Positions 46,327 to 53,753 of a DNA stretch of 64,000 nt are shown one piece after another (position 1 is the first letter of the stretch; each line of letters begins with the position of its first letter). A program made the translations under genes and the position numbers. Origin of the DNA: Verrucomicrobiales bacterium (GTDB lineage Bacteria; Verrucomicrobiota; Verrucomicrobiia; Verrucomicrobiales; DEV007); assembly GCA_029212615.1 (NCBI GenBank), contig JARGPJ010000006.1, forward strand, positions 375-64,374. The letters are read 5' to 3'. The notes beneath the pieces were generated by a model that made no database searches, had not been told where the DNA came from, and saw only the letters and a list, made by a program, of their open reading frames with translations.

Positions 46327-47607
46327 TTACTGTTTGATCCAACGTTTGGATTTAAATTCAAATCGGGGCAGGGCTCCCGCTTCTGTGAGACGAACCGGAA
46401 TACGCAGAGTAAAAGCGTCAGCCAGCTCTTTCGCAACGCGGTCCGCAAGATCGGCCGGAGCCCTCGGACCGGCTTCAATGCTGACTTCCAATTCAGCCAT
46501 GGACTGACGCGTCGTTTGGATAACCTGGAACTCGACCACATCCGAAAAGCCGCGAATGATCTTTTCGACCGCGGTGGGGTAAATATTGACTCCTCGAATC
46601 ACGACCATTTCATCGACCCGCCCCAGAATGCCGCCCTTGAGGCAAACGACAGGTTCATCAGAATCAGAAGGCTGAAAGAAGCTCTTTTCAACGAGATCCC
46701 CGGTCCGATATCGCAAGAGGGGGCAGGCAGTTCTCGTCAAGGTCGTGAGCACAAGTTCCCCCTTCTCTCCGGGCAGCGCTTCTTCATGAGTCTCCCGGTT
46801 AATGACCTCGGCAAAATAGGCGTCTTCGATCACACAAAGATTCAAAGGATGCTCACGATGTTCGAAAGTCACGGGTCCGACTTCAGTCATGCCGTGATGG
46901 TCAAAAACCTCAGCGCCTTTCCAGAGATCGGAAATTCGCTGACGAACCTCAGGCAGACTTCCGCCCGGTTCTCCGGCGACAACGATCTTTTTCAAACGGT
47001 ACGCCGCTATCTCTTCATTCTTCGTGTCAGCAAAAACTTCACCCAACCGGAGCGCATAGGTAGGCGTACAGCAAAGCACTTCGGCGTCATAGGTCACCAT
47101 CGCCTGAAGTCTCGCTTTACTGCTGAGTCCCCCACCGGGAATCGCGAGATTACCGCGCCGGGTTGCCGATTCAAAGGCAGTCCAGAACCCCAGAAAAGGG
47201 CCGAAGGAAAAAGCGAAGAAAATCACCTCATCCGTCGTGATCCCAGCCGCTTCGAAAACTTTATCCCAGCAGTCGAGCATTGCCGACCAACTCTCATTCG
47301 TATCGAGCGAAGGTAGCGGTCCGCGAGTCGTACCGCTGCTTTGACAAAATCTTGAGTATTGATTGATCGGATAGGTGAGATTTGTTCCGTAGGGCGGAAA
47401 CTCCTCCCGATCCCAAACGAGATCCATCTTCGTCGTGAAAGGCATCCGCGACGAAAAGTCCTGAAGCGATCCAGGCGATTCCCCGAGCCCGGCCTTTTTC
47501 AGGCGCGAACGATAAAATTCATTCCCCTCCCGAAGTTCTCCGAGGAGTTGCCGAAGCTTAGCGAGCTGTTCTCCTTCAATGCGTGGTCGATCTGCCATTC
47601 CCTGCAA
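46327..47607 (-). CDS. Phenylacetate-CoA ligase-like AMP-forming enzyme
   Basis: 426 residues, the length of PaaK. Adenylate-forming motifs are SSGTTRGP (90-97, the P-loop), EVLCCTPTYALRLGE, DHHGMTEVGPVTFEH (A5-like) and LRYRTGDLV (A7-like), and the C-terminal GGILGRVDEMVVIRGVNIYPTAVE matches PaaK closely. It should activate an aromatic or other carboxylate to an acyl-CoA. No phenylacetate oxygenase genes are nearby; a thioesterase and a DMT-like membrane protein lie just upstream. Substrate unknown. The Met four codons in (47598) is an alternative start. Confidence 0.9.
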   Translation of the reverse strand: MQGMADRPRIEGEQLAKLRQLLGELREGNEFYRSRLKKAGLGESPGSLQDFSSRMPFTTKMDLVWDREEFPPYGTNLTYPINQYSRFCQSSGTTRGPLPSLDTNESWSAMLDCWDKVFEAAGITTDEVIFFAFSFGPFLGFWTAFESATRRGNLAIPGGGLSSKARLQAMVTYDAEVLCCTPTYALRLGEVFADTKNEEIAAYRLKKIVVAGEPGGSLPEVRQRISDLWKGAEVFDHHGMTEVGPVTFEHREHPLNLCVIEDAYFAEVINRETHEEALPGEKGELVLTTLTRTACPLLRYRTGDLVEKSFFQPSDSDEPVVCLKGGILGRVDEMVVIRGVNIYPTAVEKIIRGFSDVVEFQVIQTTRQSMAELEVSIEAGPRAPADLADRVAKELADAFTLRIPVRLTEAGALPRFEFKSKRWIKQ

Positions 47608-47653
47608 AGATACGAGGCAAAGGGAGAGTCAATCAAGCAGGGAGACACCCTGA

Positions 47654-48217
47654 TCACTCCGAAGTTTTCGGCAACGTGGCCGACGCCACCTTTTCAGCAC
47701 CACCCCCGGGTGCCGGATCCGGCTTAAATTTGACGACAAGATAGCCACCGAGTGCCGCCATGAGAATCCCGAGAACAAACTGCCAGCGAATCCCGGCGAA
47801 GCCACCTGCAGGAGGGTGCATCACCATCGAAACAATCGCATTCACGATCGGAGCACCCGCGAAAATAATCGACATCACGATCGCAGGAGCACTCTTGTTG
47901 CCCTGGGCAAACAATGCTCCCAGCGAAAGAAGCACACAAAAAGCGCCAATCGCACCGAGAATTCCAGCGAGAAGCGAAAGCCAGAGCCCCTTCCCGGGAA
48001 AGCTCCAGTCAGAGCCCCGGGCGATCAAAATAAGGAGCGGAGCGAGCACCGCGGTGAGGAAATAAGCCACGCCGACGAAGAGAAATGCCTTATATCTTCC
48101 GTTCACCGGATCTCCCATGCCGACCTGCCCCATGTGAAGAAAAATGCCGTAGAGCCCCCAGGTAAGGACCGTTCCAAGGGCAAATAAAAGCCAGGAGTAA
48201 CTATTCATATCTTCCAT
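47654..48217 (-). CDS. DMT-like integral membrane protein
   Basis: 187 residues with five likely TM helices (about 7-27, 45-65, 76-105, 112-130, 145-165) and a hydrophilic C-terminal tail (KFKPDPAPGGGAEKVAS). The pattern YSWLLFALGTVLTWGLYGIFLH with later LSLLAGILGAIGAFCVLLSLG resembles half of a drug/metabolite transporter, but EamA motifs are not clear. Similar PVC proteins are unnamed. A start three codons later (MNSYSWLL, 48208) is equally possible. It begins 3 bp after the thioesterase gene ends. Confidence 0.72.
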   Translation of the reverse strand: MEDMNSYSWLLFALGTVLTWGLYGIFLHMGQVGMGDPVNGRYKAFLFVGVAYFLTAVLAPLLILIARGSDWSFPGKGLWLSLLAGILGAIGAFCVLLSLGALFAQGNKSAPAIVMSIIFAGAPIVNAIVSMVMHPPAGGFAGIRWQFVLGILMAALGGYLVVKFKPDPAPGGGAEKVASATLPKTSE

Positions 48218-48220
48218 TGA

Positions 48221-48700
48221 TTAAGAGGTTTTAGCCGGGATGAGACCATCCGGAGCGGCGCTCAGTTTCTCGCGCCATTCATCCGGGATCGCAACCGCTT
48301 TCATCCGACGCAATTCTTCATCAAACTTTACGCAAACCACGGTGAAACGGCCTGTTGCAGCGATCGCTTTCTGCGATTCGTCATCCGGACTCTTCCAGAA
48401 GTTAAAATAAAGTCCCACCGTTTTATTGCGAACCTCCTCGACAAGGAGCTCGATTTCGACCTCCTCTTCGAAGTTCAAGGGCAGCCGGTAATCCGCTGAA
48501 GCATGAACCCTCGGCCATCCCACCTTCGGACCGCCACCTTCGGTATCCTTGCGAAAAGGGTGCACTGAAAAACCCATGGAGCGATAGAAAGCATGCTCCG
48601 TCACCTCCATGAATTTGAAAAAATTCGAGAAATGCATGATTCCCGCGACGTCAGTATCAGCAAACTCAACCCGGCGGCGATAGGTGAATCGATGGCTCAT
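48221..48700 (-). CDS. 4-hydroxybenzoyl-CoA thioesterase family (hotdog) acyl-CoA thioesterase
   Basis: 159 residues. It belongs to the YbgC/4HBT branch of hotdog thioesterases: VEFADTDVAGIMHFSNFFKFMEVTEHAF contains the expected catalytic Asp (D17 region in ADTDVAGIMH), followed by the family helix and ASADYRLPLNFEEEVEIELLVEEV. It hydrolyses short or aromatic acyl-CoA esters. It could act with the nearby PaaK-like ligase, but operon linkage is the only support. Cytoplasmic; 44 bp downstream of prfA. Confidence 0.92.
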   Translation of the reverse strand: MSHRFTYRRRVEFADTDVAGIMHFSNFFKFMEVTEHAFYRSMGFSVHPFRKDTEGGGPKVGWPRVHASADYRLPLNFEEEVEIELLVEEVRNKTVGLYFNFWKSPDDESQKAIAATGRFTVVCVKFDEELRRMKAVAIPDEWREKLSAAPDGLIPAKTS

Positions 48701-48744
48701 AGGCTAGTTTGGCGCGAAGGAGTCGTTAAGAAAAGGACGATTTC

Positions 48745-49821
48745 TCAGGAAGCTTCCAGTTCAGCGAGGCGGTCCTCCATTTCAGCGGCCTGCATTGTCC
48801 CGATAATTTCATCGAGCGCCCCTGTCATGACTTGGTCCAGATTGTAGAGCGTCAGGTTCACGCGATGGTCAGTGAGACGGTTTTGCGGGAAATTATACGT
48901 CCTGATTTTCTCCTCCCGCCCCCCTGAACCGATCAGCTTTTTCCGGTGAGCCGAGTATTTATCGTGTTCCTCGCGAATCTTCGCTTCGAGCAGTTTCGCC
49001 CGCAAAATCTGGAGCGCCTTCTCCTTGTTCTTCCCCTGGCTCCGCCCGTCCTGGCATTTCACCATGATTCCGGTCGGCAGGTGAGTGACCTGAACCGCTG
49101 AGTCAGTCGTGTTGACATGCTGACCTCCCGGACCACCCGCTCTCGTCGCCTGAATATGCAATTCATCCGCCTTCAGCTCGACATCGACCTCTTCCGCCTC
49201 GGGCAAAACCGCTACGGTCGCTGTCGAGGTGTGAATGCGTCCCTGTGTTTCCGTATCGGGTACCCGTTGGACACGGTGAACCCCCGACTCATACTTCAGG
49301 AAGCGAAAAACTTCCTCCCCGGTCACCTTGAATACCACCTCTTTAAACCCACCGACTTCGCTCGGACTCGCCTCTACGGGTTCGACCTTCCAGCCGCGTG
49401 ATTCCGCATAGCGCTGATACATTCGATAGAGGTCTCCTGCAAATAGGGAGGCCTCGTCACCACCGGTACCGGCGCGAAGCTCGACAATCGCATCCCTGTC
49501 CTCGGTCGGATCATGCGGAAGCAGGGCGTATTGAACCTTCGACTCCAGTTCTTCGATCCGCTTTTCAAGGCCCGGAATCTCTTCCGCAGCCATCTCAGCC
49601 ATGTCCGCGTCATCAGACCTCGCGAGTTCCCGATTGTCTTCGAGTTCTTCGCGTGCTTTCGCGAGTGACTCCCAATCTTCGAGGAGCGCTTTTGTGCGGT
49701 TGTATTCACGCGTCAACTCACCAGCCTGGCGGGGGTCGTCAAAAAATCCATCCTGAGCCATCGATGATTCCAGCTCGGGAATGCGAAAACGCTTTTTCTC
49801 AATAAGAGGTCCGTAGTCCAA
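48745..49821 (-). CDS. prfA: Peptide chain release factor 1
   Basis: 358 residues, normal length for RF1. The peptidyl-tRNA hydrolysis motif GGQ is at residues 232-234 in RAGGPGGQHVNTTDSAVQVTH. Assignment to RF1 rather than RF2 follows from length, the absence of the RF2 programmed frameshift, and RVPDTETQGRIHTSTATVAVLPE. The codon-recognition region around residues 180-195 is consistent with RF1. It lies immediately downstream of rpmE, a common pairing, but with a terminator-like hairpin between them. prfC for RF3 is at 5631. Confidence 0.97.
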   Translation of the reverse strand: MDYGPLIEKKRFRIPELESSMAQDGFFDDPRQAGELTREYNRTKALLEDWESLAKAREELEDNRELARSDDADMAEMAAEEIPGLEKRIEELESKVQYALLPHDPTEDRDAIVELRAGTGGDEASLFAGDLYRMYQRYAESRGWKVEPVEASPSEVGGFKEVVFKVTGEEVFRFLKYESGVHRVQRVPDTETQGRIHTSTATVAVLPEAEEVDVELKADELHIQATRAGGPGGQHVNTTDSAVQVTHLPTGIMVKCQDGRSQGKNKEKALQILRAKLLEAKIREEHDKYSAHRKKLIGSGGREEKIRTYNFPQNRLTDHRVNLTLYNLDQVMTGALDEIIGTMQAAEMEDRLAELEAS

Positions 49822-49861
49822 AAGTTTCTAAATAGTAAAGGTGATCGAGTGCCCGGAATAC

Positions 49862-49903
49862 AAAAAAACGGCGATAACACCCCTCGAGGGTATCATCACC
49901 GTT
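49862..49903 (-). terminator. Strong hairpin-plus-T terminator or attenuator after rpmE
   Basis: On the minus strand a long imperfect stem (plus-strand 49867-49903, centred on CTCGAG, about 16 pairs including several G-U) is followed by seven T (plus-strand A-run 49862-49868). It begins 30 bp past the rpmE stop and ends about 40 bp before the prfA start, so it may terminate rpmE messages or attenuate readthrough into prfA. Confidence 0.85.
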
Positions 49904-49933
49904 CGCAAGTGACGGTCTCCCGTCAGAAAATCG

Positions 49934-50188
49934 CTAGAGATCGGAAAGCTTCGGCTTTTTGCGACGACCGGAAGCACCGGCAGCAGACTTGGAATCGCCA
50001 AAACGTTTCTGAAACTTATCAACACGTCCGGCAGTATCGACAAAACGCTGCTCACCTGTGAAAAATGGATGGCATGCGGAGCAAATACCAATGTGCAGGT
50101 CATTAACCGTGGAGCGAGTCTGAATGATGCTGCCACAAGTGCACTGGATCGTTGCCTCGTTGTAATCTGGATGAAGGTCCGCTTTCAT
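49934..50188 (-). CDS. rpmE: 50S ribosomal protein L31
   Basis: 84 residues. Starts MKADLHPDY and has the zinc-type cysteines CTC (16, 18) and CSAC (37, 40), with the L31 sequence [29 protein letters not shown]. The 15-residue C-terminal basic extension ([18 protein letters not shown] region) is longer than in typical L31 (about 70). It is the first gene of the block transcribed through prfA. Confidence 0.97.
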   Translation of the reverse strand: MKADLHPDYNEATIQCTCGSIIQTRSTVNDLHIGICSACHPFFTGEQRFVDTAGRVDKFQKRFGDSKSAAGASGRRKKPKLSDL

Positions 50189-50214
50189 GTCCGTCGTAAA
50201 ATTAGAAGGGGCGG

Positions 50215-50243
50215 AAAGTAGACGCGATGAAACGCGGGATCAA
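50215..50243 (-). promoter_or_regulatory. Candidate promoter for rpmE
   Basis: Reading the minus strand, TTGATC (plus 50238-50243) is followed after exactly 17 bp by TACTTT (plus 50215-50220), 26 bp upstream of the rpmE start. Match to -35/-10 consensus is moderate, so this is a suggestion only. Confidence 0.3.
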
Positions 50244-50347
50244 GCGGAAAGTTGACCTGCTTAATATCAGTCGTTCTCACCGCAGCATCGCGCATTACCG
50301 GAAGGATATGCCTTGCTCAGCCAGGCGACACTCGTTTCACTCTCTTC

Positions 50348-51727
50348 ATGCTCAGACAGCTCCTCTTTTCGACCCTTCTCAGCATTACTTTCACTGTGTC
50401 GGCCTTTTCAATTCCAGAGAAGCCCAACTTCATCATCATCTTTGCCGATGACCAGGGCTACGGCGACCTCGGTTGCTTCGGATCAACAACGATTGACACC
50501 CCAAACATCGACCGGATCGCGAAAGAAGGCCGCAAATTCACCAACTTCATGGTCGCCTCGCCGGTTTGCTCCCCTTCGCGGGCCGCTCTTCTCACCGGCT
50601 CCTACCCGAAGCGTGTCAGCATGCACGAACACGTTCTCTTTCCGCACTCGAGCAAAGGTTTGAACCCGGAGGAGTACACGATCGCCGACCTCCTCAAGTC
50701 TCAAGGGTACGCCACGGCATGCTTCGGCAAATGGCACCTGGGCCACCATCCGGAAACACTTCCCCGGCAACTGGGCTTCGATACTTACTTCGGAATTCCC
50801 TATTCCAACGACATGAATCATCCGGATAACAAAGGGAAACCCAGAGTGCCTTCAGATGAACTCTGGAAAGATCAGGGGACCGCCCTGACACTTTGGAAAA
50901 CGCCCCTCATGGAGAATGAAGAAATCGTCGAACTCCCTGTCGATCAGCGTACCGTGACCCGTCGCTACACGGACAAGACCATCAATTTCATCAAGGATCA
51001 CCGGGATTCCCCGTTCTTCGTCTACCTCCCCCACTCCATGCCACACATCCCGCTCTACGTGCCGGATGATGTCTACGATCCCGATCCGCAAAATGCCTAC
51101 ACCACTGTCATCGAGCATATCGATGCCGAAGTGGGCCGAATCATGGACACCCTCAGATCGCTGGAGCTGGATGAGAACACGATCGTTATTTACACCTCCG
51201 ACAACGGTCCGTGGCTGAAATTTAGGAACCACGGAGGATCTGCAGGACCGCTTCGCGAAGGAAAAGGCACGACATTCGAAGGAGGGCAACGTGTCCCCTG
51301 TGTCATGTGGGGTCCCGGCCGAATTCCTGCGGGAACCGAATGCGACGAACTCATCGGCACTATCGACCTGCTTCCCACGATCGCCGCACTCACCGGGACC
51401 AAACTCCCCGGGAAAAATAAGATCGACGGCCTCGACGCCTCAGACCTCCTTCTCGGGACAGGCTCAACTCCGCGCGACGAATTCGTCTACTACTCCTCCC
51501 GCGGGGATCTCGAGGGTCTTCGACAGGGAAAATGGAAACTGCTTATCAAAAAGTCCCGGTCCCAAAAAACGGAGAAGCTTCTCTTCGACCTCCTCTCAGA
51601 CATCGGTGAACAGAACAATCTCGCCGATAAAAACCCGGTAAGGGTCGCTCAACTGCATACCCGCATGATCGAACTCGACGCTGAGATCAGCGGGAACAGG
51701 CGCGCAGCCTGGACAAGGGAAGAATGA
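50348..51727 (+). CDS. Secreted Cys-type sulfatase
   Basis: 459 residues from the ATG at 50348, giving the signal peptide MLRQLLFSTLLSITFTVSAFS; a frame from 50252 adds an improbable leader. Formylglycine sulfatase of the S1 (alkaline phosphatase-like) fold: metal residues DD (34-35) in IFADDQGYGDLG, CSPSR (74-78) whose Cys74 is converted to formylglycine, GSYPKRVSMHE, GKWHLGH, SDNGP for Asp-Asn metal ligands, and HGG later. It probably removes sulfate from algal or other marine polysaccharides, acting in the periplasm or outside. An anaerobic or aerobic sulfatase-maturing enzyme is not in the window. Second sulfatase gene 126 bp downstream. Confidence 0.93.
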   Translation: MLRQLLFSTLLSITFTVSAFSIPEKPNFIIIFADDQGYGDLGCFGSTTIDTPNIDRIAKEGRKFTNFMVASPVCSPSRAALLTGSYPKRVSMHEHVLFPHSSKGLNPEEYTIADLLKSQGYATACFGKWHLGHHPETLPRQLGFDTYFGIPYSNDMNHPDNKGKPRVPSDELWKDQGTALTLWKTPLMENEEIVELPVDQRTVTRRYTDKTINFIKDHRDSPFFVYLPHSMPHIPLYVPDDVYDPDPQNAYTTVIEHIDAEVGRIMDTLRSLELDENTIVIYTSDNGPWLKFRNHGGSAGPLREGKGTTFEGGQRVPCVMWGPGRIPAGTECDELIGTIDLLPTIAALTGTKLPGKNKIDGLDASDLLLGTGSTPRDEFVYYSSRGDLEGLRQGKWKLLIKKSRSQKTEKLLFDLLSDIGEQNNLADKNPVRVAQLHTRMIELDAEISGNRRAAWTREE

Positions 51728-51853
51728 GGAAGCGGCCTCCCCGCCCGTATTCACGATCTGCTCTGCGACGTCTTCCCGACCTGCAAAGATAACAACAAAA
51801 GAGGCCGCATAACGGGACTTTTCTTTTTCTGAAAACCCATTCATGCTCCGACC

Positions 51854-53740
51854 ATGCGCCTCATTCTATCGCTCACCCTTGCTCTTACTGCCGTCTTTTC
51901 GCTCCCGTCGCAGGCCGCTGACCGCCCAAACTTTGTCTGGATCGTTTCTGAAGACAACTCCAAACACTACCTGGATCTCTTCGACGAGGCCGGGGTGGAA
52001 ACACCAAATATCGCGGCCCTCGCTGAACACGGGGTTCTCTACCCGCGGGCCTTTTCCAATTCGCCCGTCTGCTCGGTTGCACGAACAACCCTCGCGACAG
52101 GATGCTACGCCCCGCGCATTGGCACTCAGTTTCACCGACGATCAAAATCCGCCGGGCTCCCGGAAGGACTTTCACTCTTCTACGGAATCCTCACGAAAGC
52201 CGGTTACTTCACGACGAACAATTCCAAACAGGACTACAACACCAACCTGCCGGAAAACACCTGGAACGAATCCTCAAAAGGTGCGCACTGGCGCAACCGG
52301 CCCGAAACGTCTCAGCCGTTCTTTCATATGCAGAGCCACACGGAGACCCACGAGAGCAGCCTCCACTTTTCTCAAGAGTCCTATGAAAATGAAGCGACCA
52401 CGAACGACCCTGCCACGGTAACGCTCCCCCCCTACTTCCCTGACACGCCACTCTTCCGATACACCTACGCACGCTATCTCGACAATATTCAAAAGATCGA
52501 TGCGATTGTTGGAGACACCCTTGCTCAACTCGAAGAAGACGGCTTACTGGAAGACACCTTCGTTTTTTACTTCGGTGATCACGGCGGGGTTCTCCCCCGC
52601 GGAAAAGGCTACGTCTACGAATCCGGGCTTCATGTCCCGCTCGTGATTCGGGTGCCCGAAAAATGGAAGCACCTTGTTTCGGAGGAAATCGGCACGGAAC
52701 AACCCGGCTTCGTTAGCTTCATCGACTTCGGTCCCACCGTTCTCAACCTCGCCGGAATCGAGGTCCCTCAGCAGATGGACGGATCCCCTTTTCTCGGTGA
52801 AAACGTGAATGCAGCAGATGTCGCACTGCAGAACAGCGCCTTCGGATACGCCGACCGATTCGACGAGAAATACGAAACGATCCGAACCCTTCGCGTCGGC
52901 GACTGGAAATACATCCGCAGCTTTCAACCCTGGTATCCTGACGGCCTCCAGAACAACTACCGCTACAAGATGCTCGCCTACCGCGAATGGAGAGAGCTCT
53001 TTGAGGCCGGAAAGCTGGGGTCGGATCAGCGACAATTCTTTGATTCCAAACCGGCTGAAATGCTCTTTGACCTCTCCGCTGACCCTCACGAGGTGAACGA
53101 CCTCTCCTCTGATCCCGCGCAGTCAAGCAGGCTCAGGGAAATGCGCAACGCTCTGACCAAAAAGTTAAAAGCTCTCCCTGACCTCAGCCTCTTCCCGGAA
53201 AGTCAGCTCTATACAGAAGCGATGGAGAACCCGGTCGCCTTCGGTCAGAAAAACAAAGATCGAATCGGGAAAGCGATCGACACCGCCAACCTTGCGCTGC
53301 TTTCATTCGGTGAAGCCAGGGATGCGCTTACTGAAGCATTTACGTCCGACGATCCCCTGCAACGCCTCTGGGCGTCCAGCAGCTGCGCAGCTTTCGGAAG
53401 CGAAGCCGAAGAACTTGCAGAAGCGGCAATGCCACTCCTCAATGACAGCGATCCCATTGTTCGCGTGAGAACTGCGGAGTTTCTCGGCCAGATCGGAAAA
53501 ACCGATCCAAGGGAAACACTCATCGATGTGATCAACAAGACCGACGAATATGTCGTCGCACTGATTGCTCTGAACGCGGTGATCTATTTCCACGACCATC
53601 AGGACCTCTCCTACCCCTTGAAGGTCGATGCGTTAACGATCGAATCTGATGACAGGGAAATCCAGAATCGGCTTGGCTATCTTCGTGGCGACTGGCTCAC
53701 TTCGCCGCCAAAGTGGAAAAAGAAAAAGTCAAAAAAATAG
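51854..53740 (+). CDS. Secreted sulfatase with an unusual maturation motif and C-terminal HEAT-like repeats
   Basis: 628 residues, signal peptide MRLILSLTLALTAVFSLPSQA. The S1 sulfatase fold has IVSEDNSKHY (E33, D34, N35), NSPVCSVARTTLATG with C73-S-V-A-R77 at the formylglycine position, GDHGGVLPRGKGYVYESG, and a later SADPHEVNDL tail. The canonical maturation motif is C-x-P-x-R; here the third residue is Val and Ala precedes Arg. This CSVAR form occurs in some PVC sulfatases as far as I recall, but may need a different maturation partner. A C-terminal ~110 residues (about 505-615) look like HEAT-type helical repeats (RVRTAEFLGQIGKTDPR). Confidence 0.9.
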   Translation: MRLILSLTLALTAVFSLPSQAADRPNFVWIVSEDNSKHYLDLFDEAGVETPNIAALAEHGVLYPRAFSNSPVCSVARTTLATGCYAPRIGTQFHRRSKSAGLPEGLSLFYGILTKAGYFTTNNSKQDYNTNLPENTWNESSKGAHWRNRPETSQPFFHMQSHTETHESSLHFSQESYENEATTNDPATVTLPPYFPDTPLFRYTYARYLDNIQKIDAIVGDTLAQLEEDGLLEDTFVFYFGDHGGVLPRGKGYVYESGLHVPLVIRVPEKWKHLVSEEIGTEQPGFVSFIDFGPTVLNLAGIEVPQQMDGSPFLGENVNAADVALQNSAFGYADRFDEKYETIRTLRVGDWKYIRSFQPWYPDGLQNNYRYKMLAYREWRELFEAGKLGSDQRQFFDSKPAEMLFDLSADPHEVNDLSSDPAQSSRLREMRNALTKKLKALPDLSLFPESQLYTEAMENPVAFGQKNKDRIGKAIDTANLALLSFGEARDALTEAFTSDDPLQRLWASSSCAAFGSEAEELAEAAMPLLNDSDPIVRVRTAEFLGQIGKTDPRETLIDVINKTDEYVVALIALNAVIYFHDHQDLSYPLKVDALTIESDDREIQNRLGYLRGDWLTSPPKWKKKKSKK

Positions 53741-53753
53741 CCTCCCGGGGAGA

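Noticed and set aside
46312..47316. 334-codon open frame on the plus strand inside the PaaK-like gene
   Set aside because: It is antisense to a gene with clear adenylate-forming motifs; its own composition (many Arg, Phe, Ser, His) has no recognisable motif or start context.
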